Positions 9,615-18,740 of a stretch of 64,000 bases of DNA are shown here, one piece after another. The position numbers and the translations under genes were made by a program. Source of the DNA: Rubinisphaera margarita (GTDB taxonomy: Bacteria > Planctomycetota > Planctomycetia > Planctomycetales > Planctomycetaceae); contig NZ_JAKFGB010000005.1 of the NCBI RefSeq assembly GCF_022267515.1, positions 186,001 to 250,000 on the forward strand, given 5' to 3'. Below the pieces are notes generated by a model that searched no databases, was not told where the DNA came from, and was given only the letters and a program-made list of their open reading frames with translations. Every line of letters starts with the position of its first letter. Within the stretch, counting starts at the first letter, position 1.

Positions 9615-10607
9615 ATGGATTCGATTCGCAAATCTGCCATTCTGCTGCTTTCGCTGGAGAAGCCACTCGCCAAGGAGGTGATTGCGCAAATGCCTCGCGA
9701 GATTGTGGAGAAAGTGACGCTGCAGATCGCGAAACTGAAGAACGTAACCCGGGAAGAACAGGAGAAGGTTCTCGACGAATACTACTCGGCTGTCCGGGAA
9801 CGCACGCCGATGGAGCAGGGCGGCATGGCGACCGTCGATGAACTTCTGAAAGACTCGATGGGCGAGATTGGCGGCGCTATCCTGGAAAACGTTCGGCAGT
9901 CGATGAACTCGGTCCCATTCGGCTTTCTGCATAAGGTCGGAGCCGACAACCTGCTCACCTTCATCGTGGAAGAACATCCGCAGACGATCGCTCTGATTAT
10001 GTCGCACCTCCCGCCTTCGCAGGCTGCGGAAGTGCTGAGCGGTCTGCCGGCTAACAAGCAGCTCGACGTGATCCGCCGCATCGCCAATATGGAACAGACG
10101 AGTCCGGAAGTGATCGAGGACGTGGAAAAGAGCCTCGAAGTCCGCATGCTCAGCACGATCAACCAGCAGTTAGAGAAAGCGGGTGGCGTGCCGATCGTGG
10201 CTGAGATTCTCAACCTCACCGATCGCATGACGAACCGCGGCATTCTCGAAAATCTCGAAGAAGAGGACAACGATCTGGCCGACGAGATTCGTCGCCTGAT
10301 GTTCGTTTTCGACGACCTGCTCAAGCTGGACAACAAGGCGATTCAATCGCTGCTCAAAGAAGTCGACAACAGCCAGTGGGCTCTGGCTCTCAAAGGCGCG
10401 TCGGAAGAGATTCGCGAGAAGATTCTTTCCAACCTGTCGCAACGAGCCTCCGACATGCTGCGGGAAGAAATGGAGTTCCTGGGAGCCGTTCGCGTCAGCG
10501 ATGTCGAAGCGATGCAGTCTCAGATCGTCGACGCGGTCCGTCGTCTCGAGGATTCCGGCGAGATCGTCGTCTCCAGTGGCAACGCCAGCGAGCAGTTCAT
10601 TTCCTGA
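9615..10607 (+). CDS. fliG: Flagellar motor switch protein FliG
   Basis: A 330-residue rotor protein of the C ring. Typical FliG segments are visible: EEHPQTIALIMSHLPPSQAAEVLSGLP in the middle domain and MREEMEFLGAVRVSDVEAMQ near the C-terminus, the torque-generating helix region that contacts MotA. Length is normal. Confidence 0.96.
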   Translation: MDSIRKSAILLLSLEKPLAKEVIAQMPREIVEKVTLQIAKLKNVTREEQEKVLDEYYSAVRERTPMEQGGMATVDELLKDSMGEIGGAILENVRQSMNSVPFGFLHKVGADNLLTFIVEEHPQTIALIMSHLPPSQAAEVLSGLPANKQLDVIRRIANMEQTSPEVIEDVEKSLEVRMLSTINQQLEKAGGVPIVAEILNLTDRMTNRGILENLEEEDNDLADEIRRLMFVFDDLLKLDNKAIQSLLKEVDNSQWALALKGASEEIREKILSNLSQRASDMLREEMEFLGAVRVSDVEAMQSQIVDAVRRLEDSGEIVVSSGNASEQFIS

Positions 10608-10627
10608 CCGGATAGAAGGGTGTGCCG

Positions 10628-11329
10628 ATGACAACTTCGCCCCGGGTCATGAAATCCGCTGCGGTGGCCGATGCAATGGCCGTTGGTCAGTTTAACTATG
10701 AAGACCTGCGCGGTCGCTGCGAGAACTATCTCGACTCGGTCCGTCAGCAGGCTCAACAACTGTTGACCGATGCCCAGGACAACGCCGAGAAGATCAAACA
10801 GGCCGCCATTAAAGAAGGGCGGGAAGTGGGACTGAAGCAGGGGCTGCTCGAAGCCGAGAAGTCGATCCAGACTCGCGTCAAACAGGAAGCCGCCGCCGCT
10901 GTCGATGCGAAACTGAAAACCGTGCTTCCCAGCCTGAAACAGGCCGTTGCGGAAGTTCATCAGATTCGCGATCAGGCTGAATCCTACTGGCATGATCAGG
11001 CGATCGATCTTGTGATGGCGATGACCGGGAAGCTGGTTCATCGAATGCTCGAACGTGATCCGGGAATCGGCGTCGAACGCCTGCAGGAAGTTCTCAAGCT
11101 TGTTGTCGGTCAGTCCGAACTGCAGATCGAGGTCGCCGAGTCCGACCTGGCGGCTCTGCAGGAGGAACTTGAACAGGTGACCAAACGCGTCAGCCAGACC
11201 GGCGTGAAGCTCATCGGACAGGCCGAACTCAAACCCGGCGATTATCGGGTGCTGATGAAATACGGCGAGATCGATGCTCGGGTCGATGTTCAGCTGCAGC
11301 GAATTATCGAGGAACTGGTCGGCGAGTAA
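10628..11329 (+). CDS. fliH: Flagellar export-apparatus stator FliH
   Basis: A 233-residue helical protein with an Ala/Gln/Glu-rich coiled coil (about residues 25-100) and a C-terminal FliH/V-ATPase E-like domain. It regulates the FliI ATPase and docks it to FliN. The ATG at 10628 was preferred over the GTG at 10622 because GAAGGG at 10615-10620 is correctly spaced only for the ATG. fliI starts 6 nt after its stop, suggesting tight coupling. Confidence 0.88.
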   Translation: MTTSPRVMKSAAVADAMAVGQFNYEDLRGRCENYLDSVRQQAQQLLTDAQDNAEKIKQAAIKEGREVGLKQGLLEAEKSIQTRVKQEAAAAVDAKLKTVLPSLKQAVAEVHQIRDQAESYWHDQAIDLVMAMTGKLVHRMLERDPGIGVERLQEVLKLVVGQSELQIEVAESDLAALQEELEQVTKRVSQTGVKLIGQAELKPGDYRVLMKYGEIDARVDVQLQRIIEELVGE

Positions 11330-11335
11330 CCCATC

Positions 11336-12712
11336 ATGACAGAGACAGCCAACAACATGTGGACGGAGAAGCTCGAGGGCGTTCTTCCGTACAAGCTGAC
11401 CGGCCGGATTTCCCGGATTGCCGGAATGGCGGCTCATGTTCGCGGACTGGCTGCCCCGTTGGGGTCGTTGTGCCGAATTGTCAGTCCGAATCGCGGCCCG
11501 GTTGAAGCCGAAGTGGTCGGCGTGAACGACGATGAGATCATTATCCAGCCCTACGCCGACCTGATTGGTGTGAAGGGAGGCGATCCTGTCGAACTGCGGC
11601 AAACTCGGCAGTCTTTGCGAGTTGGTCAGCAACTGCTCGGGCGGGTCGTCAACGCGCGTGGACGATTCATCGATGGGGGACCTCCTGTGGTTCTTCCGCA
11701 CACCGTGCCCATTCTGGCCGATCCGGTGTCGCCGTTGCATCGCCCACGAATTGACGATGTGCTCGAGACCGGCGTTAAAGCGATCGATGGCATGCTCACC
11801 TGTGGCCAGGGGCAACGTCTGGGGATCTTCGCCGGAAGCGGTGTCGGGAAAAGTACACTGCTCGGGCAGCTGGCCAAGTATGCTCGGGCCGACGTCAATG
11901 TGGTCGTTCTCGTGGGTGAGCGAGGTCGCGAAGTTCGTGAGTTTCTGGAACGCGATCTCGGACCGGAAGGGGTTGCCCGGAGTGTCTTGATCGTGGCTAC
12001 GAGCGAAGAGTCGGCTCTTCTACGACGTCAATGTGCTTACACCGGAACGGCGGTCGCCGAGTACTTCCGCGATCTCAATCTCAATGTGCTCCTGATGATG
12101 GACAGCGTGACTCGCTTTGCGCTGGCTCAGCGGGAAATCGGACTCGCAGCTGGTGAGCCGCCCGCGACTCGAGGATTTCCACCCAGCGTGTTTGCTCAAC
12201 TTCCGCGCCTGCTCGAACGCAGCGGACGAACGGAGCGGGGGAGCATCACGGGGCTCTACACCGTTCTCGTGGAAGGGGACGATACCAACGAGCCAATCTC
12301 CGATACAGTCCGCGGAATTCTCGATGGCCACATCGTGCTGTCTCGAGAACTGGCGCATCAATCTCACTGGCCGGCCATCGATGTGCTGGGGAGCGTGAGC
12401 CGATTGATGAATGAGCTGGCCAGTCCGGAACATCTCACGGCTGCCCAGAATCTGAAGCGAATGCTCGCGGCTTATCGGCAGTCCGAGGACATGATCAACA
12501 TCGGTGCCTATCAGGCCGGTTCGAATCCGAAAATTGACCGGGCCATTGCCTTGAAGCCGCACGTCGATCGCGTGTTACAGCAGGCTTCGACCGAGCACGT
12601 GCCGATGACGGAAACCATTCAGAAACTTCTCGCGATCGGCAGCCAGGTTGCTCCGGCACCTGCCGTCCCGCCAGGCAACGAACCTCAGCAGCCGACCTCG
12701 GCGACTGCCTGA
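11336..12712 (+). CDS. fliI: Flagellum-specific ATPase FliI
   Basis: A 458-residue F1-ATPase-like protein of the export apparatus. The Walker A motif GSGVGKST lies near residue 165, the Walker B region is LNVLLMMDSVTRFA, and the family stretch TRGFPPSVFAQLPRLLERSG follows. It energises export of rod, hook and filament subunits together with FliH and FliJ, which flank it. Length is typical. Confidence 0.96.
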   Translation: MTETANNMWTEKLEGVLPYKLTGRISRIAGMAAHVRGLAAPLGSLCRIVSPNRGPVEAEVVGVNDDEIIIQPYADLIGVKGGDPVELRQTRQSLRVGQQLLGRVVNARGRFIDGGPPVVLPHTVPILADPVSPLHRPRIDDVLETGVKAIDGMLTCGQGQRLGIFAGSGVGKSTLLGQLAKYARADVNVVVLVGERGREVREFLERDLGPEGVARSVLIVATSEESALLRRQCAYTGTAVAEYFRDLNLNVLLMMDSVTRFALAQREIGLAAGEPPATRGFPPSVFAQLPRLLERSGRTERGSITGLYTVLVEGDDTNEPISDTVRGILDGHIVLSRELAHQSHWPAIDVLGSVSRLMNELASPEHLTAAQNLKRMLAAYRQSEDMINIGAYQAGSNPKIDRAIALKPHVDRVLQQASTEHVPMTETIQKLLAIGSQVAPAPAVPPGNEPQQPTSATA

Positions 12713-12738
12713 CCGAATAACAGATCGTCATTTGAACT

Positions 12739-13182
12739 ATGTCTTTTCAGTTTCGACTTGAATCACTCCTGAAATACCGTCGCCATCAACTTGACCAGTG
12801 TCGGCAACTCATGGCCGATGTGTTGCGAGATCAGGAAACATGTACCGCGTCGCTTCAGGATCTCGACGACGATCGAACCGAAACGCTGGAACAGATGCGG
12901 ACGGCCAGTCTGAGCGGTTCCATCAATGTCCGAAAGCTGGCCTCAATTCGATATGACGTCGCTCAGATTGATGAGCATAAACTGCGGCTACGGGCGGATC
13001 ACAGCCGTTACGAGAAGCAACTCGAACTCTGTCGTCAGGCCGTCCAACAGGCAGATGCGGCGGTCAAGTCGCTGGAACGCCTGAGAGATAAACAACTTCA
13101 ACAGCACGATCACAAGGAAGCCCGCAAAACCGAAATCAGCCTGCAGGATGCCTGGGCGTCCGTGAATCTGCGGGCAACCTAG
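12739..13182 (+). CDS. fliJ: Flagellar export protein FliJ
   Basis: A 147-residue, almost entirely helical coiled-coil protein beginning FQFRLESLLKYRRHQLDQ, the usual FliJ N-terminal pattern (F-x-F-x-L-x-x-L-L-x-x-R). It forms the central stalk of the FliI hexamer. Position directly after fliI supports the call. Confidence 0.9.
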   Translation: MSFQFRLESLLKYRRHQLDQCRQLMADVLRDQETCTASLQDLDDDRTETLEQMRTASLSGSINVRKLASIRYDVAQIDEHKLRLRADHSRYEKQLELCRQAVQQADAAVKSLERLRDKQLQQHDHKEARKTEISLQDAWASVNLRAT

Positions 13183-13314
13183 GCTCCCAGGCATTTCTGT
13201 TTATTCGGAGACCCTTCGGGAAGGATCACGGACAATCGACGACGGGTCCGTTAAACATTTGCGGGACATCGTCACTCACTCTCTCTCACTCCTTTTTGTA
13301 GTCCTTGGTGGACC

Positions 13315-14004
13315 ATGATACGTATTCTTGGCGCAGTGATCGGAATCTTCTCCACGGCGACCCTTCTCACCGTGGCGCTGGTCTTCGTGTATTCGTGGGG
13401 CCAGGGACACATGAGCCGTGAGGCTGTGCTGGAGATCGCCGCCATCGTGAAAGGAGAACCGCGGCCGAGCGACCTGCAGAAGGAGGAAGAGGTCGAGATG
13501 GAGATGACCTCTTACGATGAGATCGTCCGCAAGCGGACCGAGAAGATCCTCAGCATTGCCGCCCGGGAGAGTGAACTGGCCGTGCTCAAGAAGGCGATCG
13601 ATGATCAAACGAACCTCGTGATGACCGAACGGCAGAAACTTGAACAAATCAAGAAGACATTCAAGGATGAACTGGAAAAAGAACGGACGGCCCTTGCGGA
13701 TGAAGCCGTGGCTCAGGCTCGAGCGATCCTGCTGAAGATGGATCCGGAGTCGGGGGTTGAGAAACTCCTGGCGCTTAATACCGATGATGCCGTTCTTTTG
13801 CTCAAGGGGATGCCGGAAAAGGACGCCGCCCGGATTCTTGATCAGTTTCGCGAAAGAATTGCCGGGAAAGATCCGATGGAACGCGTCCAAAAAGCCGAAG
13901 AAATATACAAGGCAATCTATCGGGGCGAACCACTCATTGACCCAGCCGATCGTGCTCAGCAGGCGTTGATGGATCAACCCGGCGGCGAGATCGAGTCGCG
14001 TTGA
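13315..14004 (+). CDS. MotE-like membrane protein between fliJ and fliK
   Basis: A 229-residue protein with one N-terminal transmembrane helix (about residues 5-25), a long charged coiled coil (about residues 60-135) and a C-terminal segment (LLALNTDDAVLLLKGMPEKDAARILDQF) resembling the MgtE N-terminal fold. Proteins with this layout lie between fliJ and fliK in many flagellar operons and are annotated as MotE or FlbB. In alphaproteobacteria MotE is a periplasmic chaperone for MotC. Topology and location make a flagellar assembly or motor accessory role likely; the exact role here is inference. Confidence 0.72.
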   Translation: MIRILGAVIGIFSTATLLTVALVFVYSWGQGHMSREAVLEIAAIVKGEPRPSDLQKEEEVEMEMTSYDEIVRKRTEKILSIAARESELAVLKKAIDDQTNLVMTERQKLEQIKKTFKDELEKERTALADEAVAQARAILLKMDPESGVEKLLALNTDDAVLLLKGMPEKDAARILDQFRERIAGKDPMERVQKAEEIYKAIYRGEPLIDPADRAQQALMDQPGGEIESR

Positions 14005-14092
14005 CGGGAGTCAGTGACCGCTGCGGTCGATTGCCCGGTGTCTGAACCGCTTTCAGACATCTTCGGATCGAACCGTTCAGCGAGGCACACGG

Positions 14093-15994
14093 ATGTTGCC
14101 CCCACAAGAGAGTCTGCTCAGTTTGAGCACGGTCCTTGCGCGACCTCAAAAAACACAGCTCCCGGATCCTTCGGTCCCTCGGGAGCAGAAGGTCAGTACG
14201 CCCGATCGACCATCCTTTGAGGACCAGCTGCGGAATCGCCGATCGACGAAAGTCGACCCGGAACCGAGCTCGCGCGCCGAGCGACCGATACCGGCTGCTG
14301 ACGATTCGACCAGACGATCAGCCGCTTTGCCCGAGAAATCCCGTCCGGTGGCTCACGCGACTCCGAAACCTGTCGAGAACAGGACGCCACCGAAGTCTCC
14401 CGAAGTTAACAACGTTTCGACAGTTGAGCACGAGTCAAATCTCGAAGCGACTTCAGCTCCGATCGGAACGGAACCGAGCACCCCTCCCGTAGAGGCTGCT
14501 CTACCGGAATCGAAGCCGCAAGCCGTTCAAGCGGAATCCGATAGTCAGACCGCGACGCCGGTGCCATTGACCTTCCTGCACGCAACTGCGAATCGCTACG
14601 CCGAGAAACCGGAGAAGTACGCTCGAACAAACGCGAATACAGAACTGGTCGGGGAACCGCACGAAGTGATCGCCCCGGCGATGTTTCTCCAGGCGATGGC
14701 ACCGAAATCGAACTCCAGGATCGAAGTGACTCCGGGAGACGGCGAGTCGGAACCAGTCGATACTCAGAATCAGGTCGATGAAGAGACTTTGCTCGCGCTG
14801 AGCGTTACGCCAGCAGCCGCACCCATTGAAGATGAAGTCGAGTCGACGTTCGATGACGAAACTTTCGAGTCAGCTCCAGAACAGCTGCCTGAAGGGGACA
14901 ATGTTGAAGTCAACTCGGTCGCACAGTCAGTAAGCACGATCGAGCGGGCGACCACTGCGAATTCCGCTGCAGGTGCAGTCGACTCCGCGGATGAGCCTGC
15001 TGAGGATGAAGTCAACGACGAGCCGTCAGGACAACCGGTCCTGAAGCAGAGTTCCACGGCGAGCGAACAGGAAACAGAGACAAACCTCGCGGAAACCCGT
15101 TCGGAAGATCTGGTCGAATCGCCGGTCGTTTCCCGACAGGAATCCGCACAACAGGGCGCTCAGCCGCTGAAGTCCGTCCAGGAGACCACTTCGCCGGAAC
15201 TGACGGAACCGGAAGCCGATTCCGAACCGGTGAATGAGTCGGGTGAAGCGGTCGAACAACGGACATTCGGACCCCAGACAACCATTTTCGGAAGCAGTGC
15301 TCAATCGACCGTACCGCAGCCGAATCAGCCGGTGACGCCATCCAGTGAGTCCCCGTCGACTCCGGTGACTTCCGTCACTCCCACGGCGGTTGACGCGGTG
15401 ACGACCGAAGCCAGAGACCAGGTGAAGGTTCAGGATGCAACAGCCGGACCACGCGATTCCGCTGCGAATGCCGTTAGCGTTGAGAATCGCACGTCTGTTT
15501 CGGCGAGCACAAAGACAGAATCGCCTCGACCAGTCCTGGAGACGACACGAAGTGATGTTCCTCAGAAGTTGGCCGGCTTCCTGCAACAGGCTGCCGAGCA
15601 AGGCAAGCCAATGCGGATTCGGCTCAATCCTCCTGAACTTGGGACGCTTCAGATCGAGATCGGTCGCCACCAGGGACAGCTCACGGCTCGGCTGGAAGTC
15701 GAGACCGCAGCCGCTCGTTCTGTGATCTTCGAACAGTTGAGCGTACTGCGGGAATCTCTGCAGCAGCAGGGTCTGAAGCTCGATCAGATTCACGTCGAAG
15801 TGAACGAGAGTCTGAGTCAGGGATCGGACAGCGGAGTCGATGGAGATTCCGGCAACGGGCAGTTTTCCGAAGACGAAGACCGTCCGCGGGACTTCGGCTA
15901 CACCTCGGGAGAGCCGGCGGAAGAAGAAACAACGTCTCGACCTTCGATCGTGCGGACCACGGCCGGCGTGACGGAAATTGACGTCGAAGTTTAA
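14093..15994 (+). CDS. fliK: Flagellar hook-length control protein FliK
   Basis: A 633-residue protein. The first 480 or so residues are low-complexity, rich in Ser, Thr, Pro, Glu and Gln, as expected for the FliK molecular ruler. The C-terminal hook-length domain contains MRIRLNPPELGTLQIEI and LRESLQQQGLKLDQIHVEV, the conserved FliK_C signature that contacts FlhB. The C-terminus is Asp/Glu-rich. Length exceeds the enterobacterial protein (about 400), consistent with a longer disordered ruler. flgD and flgE follow, as in many phyla. Confidence 0.9.
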   Translation: MLPPQESLLSLSTVLARPQKTQLPDPSVPREQKVSTPDRPSFEDQLRNRRSTKVDPEPSSRAERPIPAADDSTRRSAALPEKSRPVAHATPKPVENRTPPKSPEVNNVSTVEHESNLEATSAPIGTEPSTPPVEAALPESKPQAVQAESDSQTATPVPLTFLHATANRYAEKPEKYARTNANTELVGEPHEVIAPAMFLQAMAPKSNSRIEVTPGDGESEPVDTQNQVDEETLLALSVTPAAAPIEDEVESTFDDETFESAPEQLPEGDNVEVNSVAQSVSTIERATTANSAAGAVDSADEPAEDEVNDEPSGQPVLKQSSTASEQETETNLAETRSEDLVESPVVSRQESAQQGAQPLKSVQETTSPELTEPEADSEPVNESGEAVEQRTFGPQTTIFGSSAQSTVPQPNQPVTPSSESPSTPVTSVTPTAVDAVTTEARDQVKVQDATAGPRDSAANAVSVENRTSVSASTKTESPRPVLETTRSDVPQKLAGFLQQAAEQGKPMRIRLNPPELGTLQIEIGRHQGQLTARLEVETAAARSVIFEQLSVLRESLQQQGLKLDQIHVEVNESLSQGSDSGVDGDSGNGQFSEDEDRPRDFGYTSGEPAEEETTSRPSIVRTTAGVTEIDVEV

Positions 15995-16028
15995 CCGACG
16001 CCCCTCAATAGATAGAAGGCAGGATGCC

Positions 16029-16520
16029 ATGGCTGTTATCGATACAGTGACCAGCCCAACCGGCGAGAAGATCAATATCGTCGATCAGCAGAGTGCGGGT
16101 TTCAACGCGCTTGATGCCGAAGCATTTCTCAAGATGCTCATCGTGCAGCTGCAAAATCAGGACCCGACCGAGCCGGTGAGCAACGAAGCTCTGCTGAGCC
16201 AGTTGTCGGAAATGCGCAGTCTGCAGGGAGGCATCGAACTTCAGGAAACGCTGAAGACGGTGACCGACACCCAGGCGGCGGCTGCGAAAACATCGTTTGC
16301 GTCATCGGCAGCGGCACTCATCGGACGTTTCATCAAGGCTGATATCGAAGTGACTTCGATTGATCCGGTGACCAACGAGGAAACGAAAAGCTCGCAGGCG
16401 GTTAGCGGAGAAGTCGAGAGGGCGATCCTGAAAGACGGCAAAGCATATGTTGTCGTCGGTGGAAAGGAAGTGCCGATCGACAAGATCACCACCGTCTCAA
16501 ACGAGGCGTTTGAAGAGTAG
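16029..16520 (+). CDS. flgD: Flagellar hook assembly (capping) protein FlgD
   Basis: A 163-residue protein with the FlgD N-terminal signature FLKMLIVQLQNQDPTEPVSN (about residues 32-51) followed by a Met/Gln region (LSQLSEMRSLQG). It caps the growing hook. The ATG at 16029 follows a purine-rich site (AGAAGGCAGG); an in-frame TTG at 15978 would overlap fliK and is less likely. The protein lacks the extra C-terminal Ig-like domain of enterobacterial FlgD (about 230 residues) and matches the short FlgD form. Confidence 0.93.
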   Translation: MAVIDTVTSPTGEKINIVDQQSAGFNALDAEAFLKMLIVQLQNQDPTEPVSNEALLSQLSEMRSLQGGIELQETLKTVTDTQAAAAKTSFASSAAALIGRFIKADIEVTSIDPVTNEETKSSQAVSGEVERAILKDGKAYVVVGGKEVPIDKITTVSNEAFEE

Positions 16521-16728
16521 CGAATAACGAACAGAGAGACGCCACATCCGGTGTTAATCTGGGAGAAAAGTACGGATCCTGACGGCGGATGCCGATACAG
16601 GATAGGGATGCGTCTGCGATTCCGGCCTGGAGCTTCACTCCGCCGGAAACGCCAGGACGCACGTATCGACAGCGAGCGCTCTCGGGGGAGAGTCGTTCGT
16701 CAGGGACGAGTTACTGTCGGGGGAAAAA

Positions 16729-18447
16729 ATGGGACTTACATCCGCGTTGACCACATCGCTGAACGGTCTGGCTCTGAACGAACAGACCATCGACGTTCTG
16801 GGAAACAATATTGCCAATGCCGGAACGAACGGGTTCAAAGCCTCGTCCGTGCTCTTTCAGACCCAGCTGTCCCGTACACTTTCAGTCGGCTCGCGTCCAT
16901 CGGCTGACAACGGCGGTACGAACCCGAAACAGATCGGTCTGGGAGCCACCTCAGCCGCCATCTTCAAGGACTTCTCGCAGGGTTCGATTACGAACTCGAC
17001 CAGTCCTTCCGATCTTGCCATTCAGGGAGACGGCTTCTTCATCGTGAACGGTCCCGACGGGAACGTCTACTCGCGAGCCGGTAACTTCAACTTGAGTAGT
17101 GAAGATACGCTGGTCACTCCCTCCGGATTGCGGGTTCAGGGATACGGCGTGGACGAAGACTTCAATCTCGTGACCACTCAGCTGGCCGATATCGAAATTC
17201 CCCTGGGCGATCTGACTGTCGCTCAGCAGACGCGAAATCTGTCGATCAGCGGTGCAGTCCTGTCGACTGGCGAACTTTCCACAATGGGGGCCACGCTGAA
17301 TTCGCAGGACGCGTTCGTGAATACGGCCGGTGGAACTGTCGGCGGCGGGGACACCGCGAGTGGCGCGACTCTGCTGACTTCGCTGTACAAAGAGGGCGAC
17401 GCGACTCCACTGTTCAGTCTCGATGATGAGATTACGTTCACGCCTCGCAAGGGGGGGCGAATTCTGGAGTCGCAAACGCTGGCTGTTACATCGACCACCA
17501 CGCTGTCGGACCTGCTGACGATGATGGACCATACGCTCGGTATCCAGAGCGGTGGTACGGTCCCTCAGGAAGGGGGCCAGAATCCGGGAATCACAATCGA
17601 CGCCAACGGGCTGATTCAGGTGATTGGCAACCGCGGCTCCGTCAACGATGTCTCCATCACGCTGGGCGATCTGCAGGTCACCAATGGATCGGCCTCGTCG
17701 ACCGTTGATCTGGCCTTCACGAAAAACCAGTTCGCGGACGGCGAAAGCGCCATCACCGACTTCATCGTGTTCGATTCGCTGGGGCAGGAAGTCAACGTGA
17801 AGATGACAACCTATCTCGAATCCCGCGATTCAACATCATCCACGTTCCGCTACTTCCTGGAAAGTGTCGACGACAGCGATTCTGACATCGTATTGGGCAA
17901 TGGAACGTTCGTTTTCGACGGCGAAGGGATCGTAACGTCCGGCGGGGTTCAGCAGTTCGCGATCGACCGAAATAACACGGCGGCCATCAGTCCGATGCAG
18001 ATCAATATCGACCTGCGGAGTCTGACAGGGATCTCGACCAAGTCAGCCGGAAGCGCGATTACGCTGCAGGCTCAGGACGGTTCGAGCCCGGGTTCGCTGT
18101 CGAGTTTCGTGATCGATGAAACCGGCGTGATCAACGGGATCTTCGACAACGGGATTATCCGCACGCTCGGTCAGGTGGTCCTGGCTCGATTCTCGAACCC
18201 GCAGGGTCTGCTCGATAACGGCGATACCACCTTCCTCGAAGGGGTCAGCTCGGGCACACCGTTCCTCGTCACACCGGGGAACTTCGGTGCGGGAACGATT
18301 CGAGCCGGTTCGATTGAACTGTCGAATACCGACATCGGGCGAAACCTGGTCGATCTGATCGTCGCTTCGACGAACTATCGAGGAAACGCGCGAGTGATCG
18401 ATTCGGTGCAGCGACTCGTCGATGAACTTCTGCTCCTGGGCCGATAA
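16729..18447 (+). CDS. flgE: Flagellar hook protein FlgE
   Basis: A 572-residue hook subunit. The N-terminal rod/hook signature is LALNEQTIDVLGNNIANAGTNGFK in variant form, a hypervariable middle spans about residues 150-440, and the C-terminal FlgE/F/G signature (ELSNTDIGRNLVDLIVASTNYRGNARVI) is clear. It is longer than enterobacterial FlgE (about 400), the extra residues lying in the exposed middle domains. A 208-nt gap separates it from flgD and holds no convincing gene. Confidence 0.95.
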   Translation: MGLTSALTTSLNGLALNEQTIDVLGNNIANAGTNGFKASSVLFQTQLSRTLSVGSRPSADNGGTNPKQIGLGATSAAIFKDFSQGSITNSTSPSDLAIQGDGFFIVNGPDGNVYSRAGNFNLSSEDTLVTPSGLRVQGYGVDEDFNLVTTQLADIEIPLGDLTVAQQTRNLSISGAVLSTGELSTMGATLNSQDAFVNTAGGTVGGGDTASGATLLTSLYKEGDATPLFSLDDEITFTPRKGGRILESQTLAVTSTTTLSDLLTMMDHTLGIQSGGTVPQEGGQNPGITIDANGLIQVIGNRGSVNDVSITLGDLQVTNGSASSTVDLAFTKNQFADGESAITDFIVFDSLGQEVNVKMTTYLESRDSTSSTFRYFLESVDDSDSDIVLGNGTFVFDGEGIVTSGGVQQFAIDRNNTAAISPMQINIDLRSLTGISTKSAGSAITLQAQDGSSPGSLSSFVIDETGVINGIFDNGIIRTLGQVVLARFSNPQGLLDNGDTTFLEGVSSGTPFLVTPGNFGAGTIRAGSIELSNTDIGRNLVDLIVASTNYRGNARVIDSVQRLVDELLLLGR

Positions 18448-18482
18448 GCGAACCCGGTAATTCGTGACTGAAGGAACAGGTC

Positions 18483-18677
18483 ATGATCAAACTGACGCGG
18501 CTTAACGGCGAGCAATTCGTGTTGAACGCGGAACTGATCCGGTACATCGAGAGTCGTCCGGATACTTACATCACGCTGACAACCGATGATCGCCTGATCG
18601 TGAAAGAAACGGTCGACGAGGTCGTGAAGCGGAGTGTTGACTATTCCCGGTCCGTGCGTCGCATTCCGGGATTGTGA
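18483..18677 (+). CDS. flbD: FlbD family flagellar protein
   Basis: A 64-residue protein that matches the FlbD family from end to end: MIKLTRLNGEQFVLNAELI at the start, then IESRPDTYITLTTDDRLIVKE. FlbD-like small proteins lie between flgE and motA in many flagellar operons; their function is not well known. This family is unrelated to the Caulobacter transcription factor also called FlbD. Confidence 0.9.
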   Translation: MIKLTRLNGEQFVLNAELIRYIESRPDTYITLTTDDRLIVKETVDEVVKRSVDYSRSVRRIPGL

Positions 18678-18740
18678 TCGGGCGACGTTCGCGGCACAGA
18701 GAACTGAAGATCAGCTTAGGTTCCACGCAGAAACTGAGAT

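Noticed and set aside
16591..16598. A sigma-28-like -10 box (GCCGATAC) upstream of flgE as a full promoter
   Set aside because: No TAAA-type -35 at the required spacing, so I report it only as a half site worth testing.
16551..16907. A 118-residue + frame before and into flgE
   Set aside because: Arg-rich composition, overlap with flgE in another frame and no ribosome site.
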